From NCBI RefSeq assembly GCF_020035535.1, contig NZ_CP083349.1, positions 186,001 through 250,000 on the forward strand: a stretch of DNA of 64,000 bases, read 5' to 3'. How positions within the stretch are numbered: position 1 is the stretch's first letter; each line of letters opens with the position of its first letter. Below the pieces are notes generated by a model. That model did no database searches and was not told the DNA's origin. It was given only the letters and a program-made list of their open reading frames with translations. Position numbers and translations under genes: made by a program. Below, in pieces: positions 36,988-47,000 of this stretch. This stretch comes from Ensifer adhaerens. Lineage in GTDB: Bacteria; Pseudomonadota; Alphaproteobacteria; Rhizobiales; Rhizobiaceae.

Positions 36988-38580
36988 CTACCGCAGCGTA
37001 TCCTTTCTGAGGTTGGCGTGGTTGAGCAGGTCTTCGACCAAATTCCAGGCCTCGACGTTGCTCGGTTCCACCGGCTTGTGGGAGGACGACTTTGCCTTGG
37101 CAAGCGGTACGATCAGGTAGTCGGTGCGCGGATCGGGGAAGGGATCGGCAAAGGATTTGAGCAGCGGCGCATGGTCGCCGTAGAACACGAGCCAGACCGG
37201 GCGGTCCAGCTTGTCCAGGCGCTCGCTGAGCGTGTTCAGGGCAGCGTCGGATTGTTCCAGAATGGCCAGATAGATATCGACGGGATTGGCAAGATCGTCG
37301 ACGCGGCCCGGTTCCCATGGGCCGTGATTGGCCATGGACGCAACGAAGATGAAACCGCTTTCGTCCTCAGGCAGTTCTTCGCAGGCGTCGATCACCTTGG
37401 CTGCGAGCTTCTCGTCGGAGACGTAAGGCCCGTCTCTTTCGGGCCGATGGTCGAAGCCGTCGAGCATCGTCAGCTTGGAAAAGCCGAGCTGCGGCATCGC
37501 CTTGTGGCGAAGGAAGAAGGTGCGGTCATAGGGATGGATGAAATGCGTGTTCCAACCGGCACGCTTCATCTTCCCCGGCCAGACCACGTCCGCATAGTGC
37601 GAGGCCCTGAGATAGGGGTAGCTGGCGTCGACGTGGATGTCGTCAGGCACGAGACCGCTGATGACGGCGAACTCCGTGCGCAGCGTATAGCCGCCTTCAA
37701 AGACGCTGCTGAGCCGGCCCCATTGCACCGCCTCGCGACGCAGCCGGTCCAGGGTCGGCATGTTGAGCGTGTTGACGCCGAAGTGCCGCATGTCGATGAA
37801 GGATTCCGATTGCCAGACCACGATCAGCGGCGAGCCGTCGTCACCGATCAGATCATGCACGGCCGCGCGGACGATCTCGGAGAGTTCGGCGACGATCTTT
37901 TCACGCCGCACGCCAAGCCAGACGATGAAGCGGAAAACGACCGAGCCGAAGGTGCCGAAGCGCACCGTATTCATCTTGACGTCGAGCACCTTCAGCAGTC
38001 TTTGCACCAGCGCCGCCGTCGGGCGGTTGACCGGACCGTAGAAGAGCAGGAGCCAAGGGCCGTAGGCGATGCCGAGCATCAGGAGGATCCAGAACGCTTT
38101 GCCGCGATCAGGCAAAATGGCCGGCTCGAAATACATGTAGAGGCCCGACACGCCGAAGACATAGAGAAAGGCGACGGTCCAGAAGACGACGTTCAGCGAA
38201 CTCGCGTAGAAAATCGTCTTGTACTTGAAGACGTCGACGACGAGCGCGATATCCGAAAAGATCAGCGGTTCACGGATGAACTTGAACTTGGCGCGGGAAA
38301 TGCCGGTGAAAATGATGAAGAAGCTCATCGTACCGGCTGCGGCATAAAGCGGCCGCCAGGAGCCGGCGAAGAAGCCGGCAAAGACCAGCGCGATGACCGG
38401 CAGGCGGGCGAGCGCATCAATCACATCCTGCGTCCGTCCGAACGGCGAGGGGTGGGCACGCCGCTCCCGCTTCGGCAGTGCAAAGCGGTCGGTAAAGAAG
38501 ATCACCGCACAGGACAGCACGTAACAACAGAGCGTCAGTGTTCTTGGGTAGTCGTGCAGCTGAAAGGGAAGCAACGCCAA
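36988..38580 (-). CDS. rkpI: Membrane sulfatase/LtaS-type transferase (RkpI)
   Basis: A 530-residue inner-membrane protein. Four or five helices occupy the first 200 residues, followed by a periplasmic alkaline-phosphatase-superfamily domain. This contains LIVVWQSESFIDMRHFGVNT (metal region), GGYTLRTEFAVISG (candidate Thr nucleophile), VASMANHGPWEPG and VWLVFYGDHAPLL, the C-terminal metal ligands. LtaS and EptA relatives transfer phosphoglycerol or phosphoethanolamine. TTG 38580 follows AAGG and is the best start. It sits between the lipid-making genes and rkpJ, suggesting that it modifies the capsule lipid or sugar. Confidence 0.85.
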   Translation of the reverse strand: MALLPFQLHDYPRTLTLCCYVLSCAVIFFTDRFALPKRERRAHPSPFGRTQDVIDALARLPVIALVFAGFFAGSWRPLYAAAGTMSFFIIFTGISRAKFKFIREPLIFSDIALVVDVFKYKTIFYASSLNVVFWTVAFLYVFGVSGLYMYFEPAILPDRGKAFWILLMLGIAYGPWLLLFYGPVNRPTAALVQRLLKVLDVKMNTVRFGTFGSVVFRFIVWLGVRREKIVAELSEIVRAAVHDLIGDDGSPLIVVWQSESFIDMRHFGVNTLNMPTLDRLRREAVQWGRLSSVFEGGYTLRTEFAVISGLVPDDIHVDASYPYLRASHYADVVWPGKMKRAGWNTHFIHPYDRTFFLRHKAMPQLGFSKLTMLDGFDHRPERDGPYVSDEKLAAKVIDACEELPEDESGFIFVASMANHGPWEPGRVDDLANPVDIYLAILEQSDAALNTLSERLDKLDRPVWLVFYGDHAPLLKSFADPFPDPRTDYLIVPLAKAKSSSHKPVEPSNVEAWNLVEDLLNHANLRKDTLR

Positions 38581-38677
38581 GCGGAAACCTTCATGTCTTC
38601 ATGCCGGCCGAAGCCGCTTCATGCGGCACAGCGTCCGCCCGACACTTAGATCTTATCGCCTGGACGTACAAGCGCAG

Positions 38678-39517
38678 TCAGGTCTGGCGCTCAGACACTC
38701 CACTATTATGCGTCGCGGTGTTGCTGCCACGCGCAATCGCCCTGTCGAACCACCAGTTAAGCAACGGGCGGATGGCCGGCGCGAAGCGGCCGAGGAGAAA
38801 GAGCGTTGTGCCGAAGTAGACTTCGAACCGTCCCCGGTCGATCCCCTTGACTATCGCTTTCGCCACGGCCTCCGCCGGCCAGGGACGGACCGTGCCCATG
38901 ATGATGGCGGCCTCCGGCGGGCGGCTTGCAAGCTCACGCTGAAACTGCGGGGTCTCCGTATCCGGCGGAAAACACACGGAAACACTGACGCCATGGGCGC
39001 AGGCTTCCGAGCGCAGCGCCTGGGCGAAGCCGTGCAGCGCGAATTTCGACGCGCAATAGGCCGAATAGCCGTAGATACCGATGAGGCCGGCGCCGGACGA
39101 GATCATCATGATCCGACCGCGCCCGCGCCGCTTCATGCCGTCATAGACTGAGCGGACCGCATGCACGGTACCGGAGAAGTTGATGTCCATCTGGCGGCGG
39201 AACGAAACGCTGTCGAGCTCCTCGAAACGGCCGGGCTCGACGATGCCTGCCGATGTCACGAGGATGTCGCAGGCTCCGAAGACCTGTTCGCACCTTAGGA
39301 CCGCCGCCTCGACGTCGTTTTCCGAAGCGACATCGGCAGCTTCGATCCTGATGTTGCCGGCACTGCCCCCGCTGGAAGTTGCCAGCTTCGCTTGCGCTTG
39401 TTCCAGAAGGTCGCGGGAACGGGCGATCAGCGAGACGCGCGCCCCGCGCGCCGCATAGATCGATGCGACCGAAAATCCGATACCGCTCGAGCCACCGGTG
39501 ATGATCACATGCGTCAT
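38678..39517 (-). CDS. rkpH: Short-chain dehydrogenase/reductase (RkpH)
   Basis: A 279-residue NAD(P)-dependent reductase starting MTHVIITGGSSGIGFSVASI, the Rossmann glycine motif. The catalytic Ser is in MMISSGAGLIGIYGYSAYCA, with YSAYCASKFALHGFAQALRS giving the Tyr and Lys. Sequence style and length resemble 3-ketodihydrosphingosine reductases, and it follows an alpha-oxoamine synthase gene (RkpG), so it may reduce the amino-ketone that RkpG makes. Known in S. meliloti rkp-1 as RkpH. A weak hydrophobic C terminus may anchor it. Confidence 0.88.
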   Translation of the reverse strand: MTHVIITGGSSGIGFSVASIYAARGARVSLIARSRDLLEQAQAKLATSSGGSAGNIRIEAADVASENDVEAAVLRCEQVFGACDILVTSAGIVEPGRFEELDSVSFRRQMDINFSGTVHAVRSVYDGMKRRGRGRIMMISSGAGLIGIYGYSAYCASKFALHGFAQALRSEACAHGVSVSVCFPPDTETPQFQRELASRPPEAAIIMGTVRPWPAEAVAKAIVKGIDRGRFEVYFGTTLFLLGRFAPAIRPLLNWWFDRAIARGSNTATHNSGVSERQT

Positions 39518-39532
39518 GCTGATATTCCGCCC

Positions 39533-39600
39533 TAGAGCAAATTCCGGAAAGGCGCCAAGCGGGCTTGCGTCCGGTTTTGTGCGAATGCAAGACGACCGCA
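39533..39600. repeat. Dispersed rhizobial repeat remnant
   Basis: AGAGCAAATTCCGGAAAGGC, then CCAAGCGGGCTTGCGTCCGG, is clearly related to the reverse complement of 59066-59120. It sits between rkpH and rkpG and upstream of the rkpH start. It belongs to a family often seen between rhizobial genes. Confidence 0.5.
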
Positions 39601-39614
39601 CACGTGGATGGCTC

Positions 39615-41030
39615 TTAGCGCGCCGAGAGCGCCTTCATCATCTGATCGATGTCGATGCCGCCCAGTCCGAAGTTTCGCTCGGTGAGATCTGTCAGTCGTT
39701 CCGCGGTCAATGTCACCGTCCGGCGGATCTGTTCTTCCGTGTGATCGCTGGTGATGAAGAAGCGCAGGCGCGCAAGCCCCTCGGGTACCGCCGGGTGGAT
39801 GATCGGCAGCGCATTGACCCCTTCGGCAAGCAGGTCATTCGAAAGCTGAACGGCGCGCAGGGAATCCCCAACCAGAACCGGGACAACGGAAAAGCCGCTG
39901 CTAAGGCCCGTGTCGAGGCCGGCTTCCTTGGCAAGCTTCAGGAACAGGGCACCGTTGCGGCGCAACGCCGCCGTCCGCGCCGGTTCGCGTTCCAGTACCT
40001 CGAGGCTCGCGGTTGCTGCGGCCGCCAGCACGGGCGCAAGGCCGACGCTGTAGACGAAGCCGCCTGCGGATGCCTTCAGCACCTCGACCAGTGCTTCGCT
40101 GCCGGCGATGTAGCCGCCGCAGCTCGACGTGGTTTTCGACAACGTGCCCATCCAGATGTCGATCTCGCGTGGATCGACGCCGAAATGTTCGGCAAGGCCG
40201 CGTCCGGTCTTGCCGAGAACGCCGAGCGAGTGTGCCTCGTCGACCATCAGCCAGAAGCCGTATTCGGCCCTAAGCTTCAAAAGCGCAGGCAGATCGGCGA
40301 CATCGCCGTCCATCGAGTAGATACCCTCGACGATCACCATGATGCGGCGATAGTCGCCAGCAACCGTGCGTAGTACGTGTTCGAGGTCGGCGACGTCGTT
40401 ATGCTTGAACAGGCGCCGGGTCGCGCCCGAAAGCTTGATGCCGGCAAGCGCGCTGTTGTGGATGAATTCGTCGTGGACCACGAGGTCCTTCGGGCCCATC
40501 AAACAGCTGATGGCGGCGACATTGGTCAGATAGCCGCTGACGAAGCAGACGGCGGCGTCCACGCCGTAGAAGCTTGCGATCTTCTCTTCGAGCGCCACGT
40601 GCACTGGCCGTTCGCCGGCAACGAGGCGGCTTGCCGACGCGGAGATACCGAAGGTGCCGATCGTATCCCTTGCCTTCGCCAGCACCTCCGCATGGCGGTT
40701 GAGGCCGAGATAGTCGTAGGAGGCGAAGTTGATCAGCTTGCGGCCGTCGATGACGGTCGTCGCCCCGGCCGCGGTCTGGTGCGCGCGATAGAACGGATTG
40801 GCGATGCCAAGCTGCTCGCTTGCGAACTTCTGAGTCATGACCTGCTTGTATTCGGGCAGATCTTCGAAACGGGCCTGCTGACGGCGTGCCGGCGGCGGCA
40901 TCTCCCGCTCCGAGCGCGCCATGCGGTTGCGCTCGGAGGATTGATGCGTATTTCGCATCCGGTCCAGCAGGTTCTCCTTGAGGCTGCTGGTCATCTTGGA
41001 TGCGCCTGGACCGTTTCCGTTCGTGCTCAT
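39615..41030 (-). CDS. rkpG: Alpha-oxoamine synthase-like PLP enzyme (RkpG)
   Basis: A 471-residue fold-type I PLP enzyme of the family that includes BioF, serine palmitoyltransferase and KBL. Features are FYRAHQTAAGATTVIDGRKL, INFASYDYLGLNRHAEV, DEAHSLGVLGKTGRGLAEHF (AOS region around PLP) and the Schiff-base Lys in IWMGTLSKTTSSCGGYIAGS. Family members join an acyl thioester to an amino acid with loss of CO2. Its start overlaps rkpA by ATGA, so RkpA's ACP-bound chain is the likely acyl donor. The 70-residue N-terminal extension is unusual for BioF. Confidence 0.9.
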   Translation of the reverse strand: MSTNGNGPGASKMTSSLKENLLDRMRNTHQSSERNRMARSEREMPPPARRQQARFEDLPEYKQVMTQKFASEQLGIANPFYRAHQTAAGATTVIDGRKLINFASYDYLGLNRHAEVLAKARDTIGTFGISASASRLVAGERPVHVALEEKIASFYGVDAAVCFVSGYLTNVAAISCLMGPKDLVVHDEFIHNSALAGIKLSGATRRLFKHNDVADLEHVLRTVAGDYRRIMVIVEGIYSMDGDVADLPALLKLRAEYGFWLMVDEAHSLGVLGKTGRGLAEHFGVDPREIDIWMGTLSKTTSSCGGYIAGSEALVEVLKASAGGFVYSVGLAPVLAAAATASLEVLEREPARTAALRRNGALFLKLAKEAGLDTGLSSGFSVVPVLVGDSLRAVQLSNDLLAEGVNALPIIHPAVPEGLARLRFFITSDHTEEQIRRTVTLTAERLTDLTERNFGLGGIDIDQMMKALSAR

Positions 41031-44000
41031 TGGCTCTGTGCTTTTTCCTTCGCCGTTCCGACGTGCCGCTGTGCGAGATCGCTGACGATCTTGTCGTCGG
41101 CGGGCTCGGCATCGTCGCTCTGGTCGCGCTTGCTGACCTTCTCATAAAGCTTGCGGGCGACATCGCCAACCGTCGTGTTGTCCGCGACCCCGCTGAGCGG
41201 CATGTCGAAGCCGGTGTTCTGCTGGAAGCTCATACCGAGTTCGACGGCCATCAAGCTGTCGAGGCCGATTTCCTTCAGCACCTTGGCGCGCGTGACCGTA
41301 TCCTTCGATACGCGCAGGATTGCGGCGATCTCGCCGGCCACGAGGTCGAAGAGAATGTCTTCGGCTTCCTGCGGCGACTTGCCTTCGATCATCGCGACCA
41401 GGTCCATCTTGGTGCCTTCGCCGCCTGCGGCGTGCTGGTCGGCGCTGCGCAGGATGACTTCGAAGAGGGCATTCTTGGCGACCGGCAGATTGCGCGCGGC
41501 CGACCAGTCGATCTCCGAGATCATGACGGTCGCCGCATCGACGGTGCCGGGGTCGAAGGCGAGGTGGCTTTCGACCATGTCGAGCGCCGTCTGCGCCTTC
41601 AGCGCCGTCTTGCCGATGCGCTTGGCGAGCAGGTCGTTCACATCGGTGTTCTGGGCCAGGTAGCCCGTGTCGGCAATTGCGCCGAAGCCGACGGCAAGAC
41701 CCGCAAGACCGCGGGCGCGACGGGCGCGGGCGAGACCTTCGAGGTAGCCGTTGGCAGCGACGTAGTTCGCCTGCCCCGGGTTGCCGACGAGTGTCGTCGC
41801 CGAGGAGAACAGGATGAAGTTGTCGAGCGTGTCGTCCTTGGTCAGTTGATCGAGAACGGCAGCACCCTTGGCCTTGGTATCAATGACCGGGCGGTTGCGC
41901 TCACGATTGAGATTGCTGATCAGCGCGTCGTCGAGCACCATCGCCGCGTGGACGATCGAGCGAAGCGGGGCGATTGCGCGCAGCTCTTTCAGCATACGCT
42001 CGGTTGCTGCCGGATCGGTGACGTCGCAGGCACGGACCGTGACGGAGACGCCGACCTTCGTCCAGGCTTCGATCATCGCGGTCGTTTCGGCATCCGCCTG
42101 TCCCCGGCGCGAGCAGAGGGCGATTTTCGTCGCTCCCTTTTCGACGAGCCAGTTGGCGGCAGCCAGACCGAAACCGCCGATACCGCCGACCACGAGATGC
42201 ATGCCGTTCGGATCGACCTTCATGCCGCCATGCGGGCGCTTGGCGACGCGGTGCATGCCGGCAACCGGCGGCAGCACGACGATCTTGCCGATGTGGCCGG
42301 CATTCTGCATCAGCCGGAAGGCGTTGCCGATCTCATCGAAGTCGAAGGCGCGATAGGGAAGCGGCGTGAGCTTGCCATCTTCAAACAGCGCGCCGATCTC
42401 GGTGAAGATCCGCTTGGTGAGTTTCGGCTGGTTGACCAGCAACTGGTCGGCATCGATGCCGAAGTAGCTGACATTGCGACGGAAGGGCCTAAGGCCAATC
42501 TTGCTGTCGGCATAGTAGTCGCGCTTGCCGAGTTCGAGGAAGCGCCCGAAGGGCTTCACCAGCGCCAGGCTCTGCTCCATCGCTTCGGCAAAGAGCGAGT
42601 TGAGGACGAGATCGACACCCTCTCCGTCCGTCACGGCGCGGACGTCGTTGACGAAGCCGAGCGAACGCGAATCGAAGACATGATCGGCGCCGAGCATCGA
42701 GAGGAAGCGACGCTTCTCGCGTGTGCCGGCCGTGGCAATAACCTTGGCGCCCTTGAGTTTCGCGACCTGCAGCGCGGCAAGGCCGACGCCACCGGCAGCA
42801 CCGTGGATGAGGATCGTCTCGTCCGGCTGGATCCGGCCGAGTTCCACCATGGCGTAGTAGGCCGTGAGGAACGCGACAGGAACCGTTGCTGCGGCGACCG
42901 GGCTGACCGACTGCGGCAGCCGGGCGACGCCGGCGCGCGAGACGACGGCATGGGTCGAGAAGGCGGAGGACGCGATCGCCATGACGGCGTCACCGGCGGC
43001 GAGATCGTCGACTCCTGGGCCGACGGCAACGACGTGGCCGGAAAGTTCCATGCCGATCGTTGCGCCTGCGAAACCGTCTTCCAGTGCCTCTTCGGGCAGC
43101 AGGCCCATCGCCCACATCACGTCGCGGAAGTTCAGGCCGGTGGCTGCGACCTCGACGACGACTTCACCCGAACCTGCCGAGGGAATGTCGCTCTCTTCCC
43201 AGACGATGCTGCCCACCTGTGAGCTGACGCGCTGGCGGATCGTTGCGGCCTTGAAGGTGTCGATCGCCGCATGGGCGTTGTCGACTGGGCCGGGTACGGC
43301 GCGGATTTCGGAAAGCGCCGCGTCTTTTCCTTCCAGCAGCCACTCGCGGTTGACGGTGACGCTGCCGAGCAGCGGACGTGCTGCCGCGATCTGCTCGATC
43401 GTGGTCGGCGAACCATCGATATCGAGCGCGTGCACATCGAGGAATTCGTATTCGTTTTGAAGCACGCGGGCGAAGGCCCAGAGACCGGCATTGACGCCGT
43501 CACTTGCAACCGTTTCACCGGTCGCCCGGCTCGCGATCGGGGCTCCACCTGGCGCGACGAGCACGAGACGCGGGCGATTTTCGCCTGACGGCTCGGCTCC
43601 GCCGATGTGCTGTCGCAGAGCTTCGGCGAACGCACCGAGAGCAAGGATCTGCGCCTGCAGCGAGGCGGAATCGTCTTCCCGGGATGTGGCGGCCGGCGAC
43701 GCAAGGAAGATCGCCCGCAGCGGCTGGTCGCCAAAGGTTTCGAAGCCGCTGAGAAGGGCTGCCTTGTCGGCGACGATATCACCGCTCAGATTCACGGGAA
43801 TAGCCGGCGTCGAAGGCTTGCTGTCCTTGCCGCCTGCGGTCTGCAGCAGCAGATACGGGCCGGCGGCCGGTGCTTCGGCGCTTACCGAAGCCGCGGCGGC
43901 GCCGCGCGCTTCGAGCAGGATGACATTGCCGCTGGCGCATTCACGGTCGGCGATATCGACGTCGCGCAGATCGAGATCTCCGAGACATTTCTGCCAATGC

Positions 44001-47000
44001 GGGGCGGCCGCAAGATTGCCGATCGGGAACTCCGCTGTCTGACTGCGGGCGAACCATCCTTCGGAAAGCCCGAGGGCGAAATCGTTGAACAGCGACGGCG
44101 CGCTGACGGCGGCAATCAAGCCGCCGGTGTCGCGCAGCGCCGAGCGAAGTGCGGTGCGAACCGCAACGTCGTCCTCGATCAGGCTGTAGAGACCGTCGGA
44201 CGCGCTGACCACGAGATCGAAGGACGTAAGCGTTGCCAGCTCACCCTTCTTGAGAATGCGCACGTGGGCATCGTTCTCGAAGGCGAGCTCCAGGCCACGC
44301 TGGGCGTTGTCACGCGCTTCGAAGACGGTCAGGCTGGCGGCGTGCTTTTCGGCAAGCGTTGCCAGGCGGCGGGTGAACGCGGCCGAAACGCTGCCGATTT
44401 CGACGACGCGCAGGCGCGTACCGGGTGTCGCAGCCAGAGATTTTTCGAGCGCGTCGAGAACGAACGCCATCCGTTCTCGACTTGCCTCCGAGTGGACGGC
44501 CTGATGGTCGAGCGTGGCATCGCTGATGAACGTGGTGCCGAGGGATCCTTCGTCGCCGGCCTGCAGAGCATCAAGGCGCGCAAGAGCTTCCGCATAGGCA
44601 TTGTTGATCAAGACGGCTTCGACGGCGCGATCCGAGCGTTCGCCATAGAGTTCGCGCAGGATTTCCGGGACGCTCGGCAGATTGAAGTCCTGAGCAATCG
44701 TCCAGACACCGTCCCTGTGTTCGCAGAGACCGGCGTCCTCCAACACGTAGAGGCAGCTCGTCAGGAAACACTGAAACGCAAAATCGCCGGGCAGGTTGTT
44801 GCCTTGAAGGGTCGGTCGGCCCTTGGCGAGTTTGAGGGCAATCTCCTGACAGGCGCGATAGATGGCGGCGTTGAAAAGCAAGGTCGTATTGTCGACGCCG
44901 GCCTCGCTGGCGTCAGGCATGGCGATCTTGATCGGCGTCGGTGCCTTGCCCTGCAGACCCGGCAGCGCGGATTCCGATTGCACTGCCTCGTAGTGGAAGG
45001 ACAGCGCATCGAGCGTTTTGTGCTTGCGCAAATAGGTGCGGCGGAAGCGGCAATCCTCGAAGTGGGCGATCGGCGCGCCCGACTTGTCGAAGAAGTGGAA
45101 CTTCGCCTTGATCGAGTTGGGGCTGACGCGCTCGATCTCGATCATCGCGCGCGCGATTGGCTGGCTGCCGTTGACGACCCGCACCGAACCGAAGCGAACG
45201 GGGATATACGGGGCACCGCTCTTGTCGCCGGTGAAGCGATCGAACAGGGCGACGAGCCCGTGGAAGGTCGCATCGACCGAAATCGGGTTCAGCGCATAGG
45301 TGACGAGCGGGTGACCGGCTACATCGGGTGTCTTCAGCTCGACATCAACCAGCCGATCGCCATAGGCGACGGCCTTGGCCAGCAGCTGGAAGCGCGGGCC
45401 GTAGTCAAGACCGAACTGTTTTGCCGTCTCGTAAGCACGCGCGGGTGCGACCGTTGCGGTCTTCGCCAAGCCGGCAAGCGACGGATAGGCGCGCTCCTCG
45501 GCCGGCAATGGCTTGCGGCAGCGGGCAACCGCATGCACGGCCCAATCGTCTTCCGACAGCCGCTCGCGCGAACGGATCTCGATGTCGCCGGTCTCCGGCG
45601 AAAGCACCGTCGACAGCTCCATGATCTTCGTGTCGCTGAGCTCCAGCGGCCGGACGATTTCGAGATTGGTGATCTCGACCTCGTCGCTGCCATAGAATTG
45701 CTGTGCTGCAGCCACGGCGATTTCGATGAAGCCGCTGCCTGGCAGGATCGCCTTGCCGTCCACGACGTGTTCGGCAAGGTCCGGGAAGAGATGCGCATCG
45801 ACATGGTTCTTCCAGCTGCCGCTGTTCGGGTCGCTGCGCCAGCCGGTCAAACGGTAAGGCTTCTCGGTCCGGCCGAAGAGGTCGGTCGCGTCGGTTGTTG
45901 CCGCAGGGCGCAGTTCGACGGGCTCGAACGGCAGGCTGGGCAACGCGATCGACGCGTTGCGCTTGCCGAAGACGCGGGCCGTGTCGACGACCGCGCCATG
46001 TGCGACGGCACGCGCCATCGCTGCCGAAATCGGGTCCTGGCCAGTTTCGCCGACGTCCCGCAGCAGGGTCGGCACGACCATGCCCGGGGCCGCAGCCTGC
46101 TTGATCGTCTCCTTCACATAGGACGACAGGATCGGACGCGGCGAAATCTCGATGAATAGGCGGCAGCCCATCTCGATTGCAGCTTCGGCGGCCGCCTGGA
46201 AGCGGACCGGCTCGCGCACGTTCTTCCACCAGTAGTCCGGATCAAGCTGCGTGCCCTCGAGAGCGGCACCCGTCACCGTCGACAGATAGGCGAGTTCGGT
46301 GCGGCGCGGCGCGATATCCGGAATATCCGAGAGGAAGGCGTCCTTCGCCCGATCGATGATCGGATGGTGGAAGGGATAGTTGATGTCGAGGATCTGGACC
46401 GGAATCTTCGCCTTGCGCGCGGCGTCGCGGAAGCTCGAAATCTGATCGGCCGGCCCGGAGATCGTCACGGAATTGTGGGCATTGATTGCGGCAACGCAGA
46501 GCTCGTCAAGGCCGCGTGCTTCGGCGAAGGCGCGAGCGGCCTCTTCCCCGAGCATCACGGCGGCCATCGTTCCGTGACCGGCAAGCAGATCCTGATGCAG
46601 CGAGCGCTTCGCCACGATCGAAACGGCGTCGACCAGCGACAGCGCACCGGCGGCATAGGCGGCGGCGATCTCGCCGACGGAGTGACCGAAGACCGCAACC
46701 GGCTTGACGCCCATGGCGACCAGCGAATCCGACAGTGCAGCCTGCACCGCAAAGAGCAGCGGCTGTGCGATCTTTGTATCGCCAAGCTTCTTGTCGAGGT
46801 CTGGATCGGTGAGAAGATCTGTCAATGCGATGTCGGAGTGGAACTTGAACAGCGCGCTGACGGACGTGAAACACTGACGGAAATGCAGGTTCTCGCGGAA
46901 GGCCTCGACACCCATGCCGGCCCATTGCGAGCCATTGCCGGAGAAGACGAAGGCGACCTTGGCATCGCGGGCGACGGCTTCGCCGATCTCGCCGATGCCG

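Noticed and set aside
36781..38649. 622-codon plus-strand frame opposite rkpI and rkpJ
   Set aside because: The minus-strand products are conserved capsule proteins with clear motifs; the plus frame is charged low-complexity sequence.
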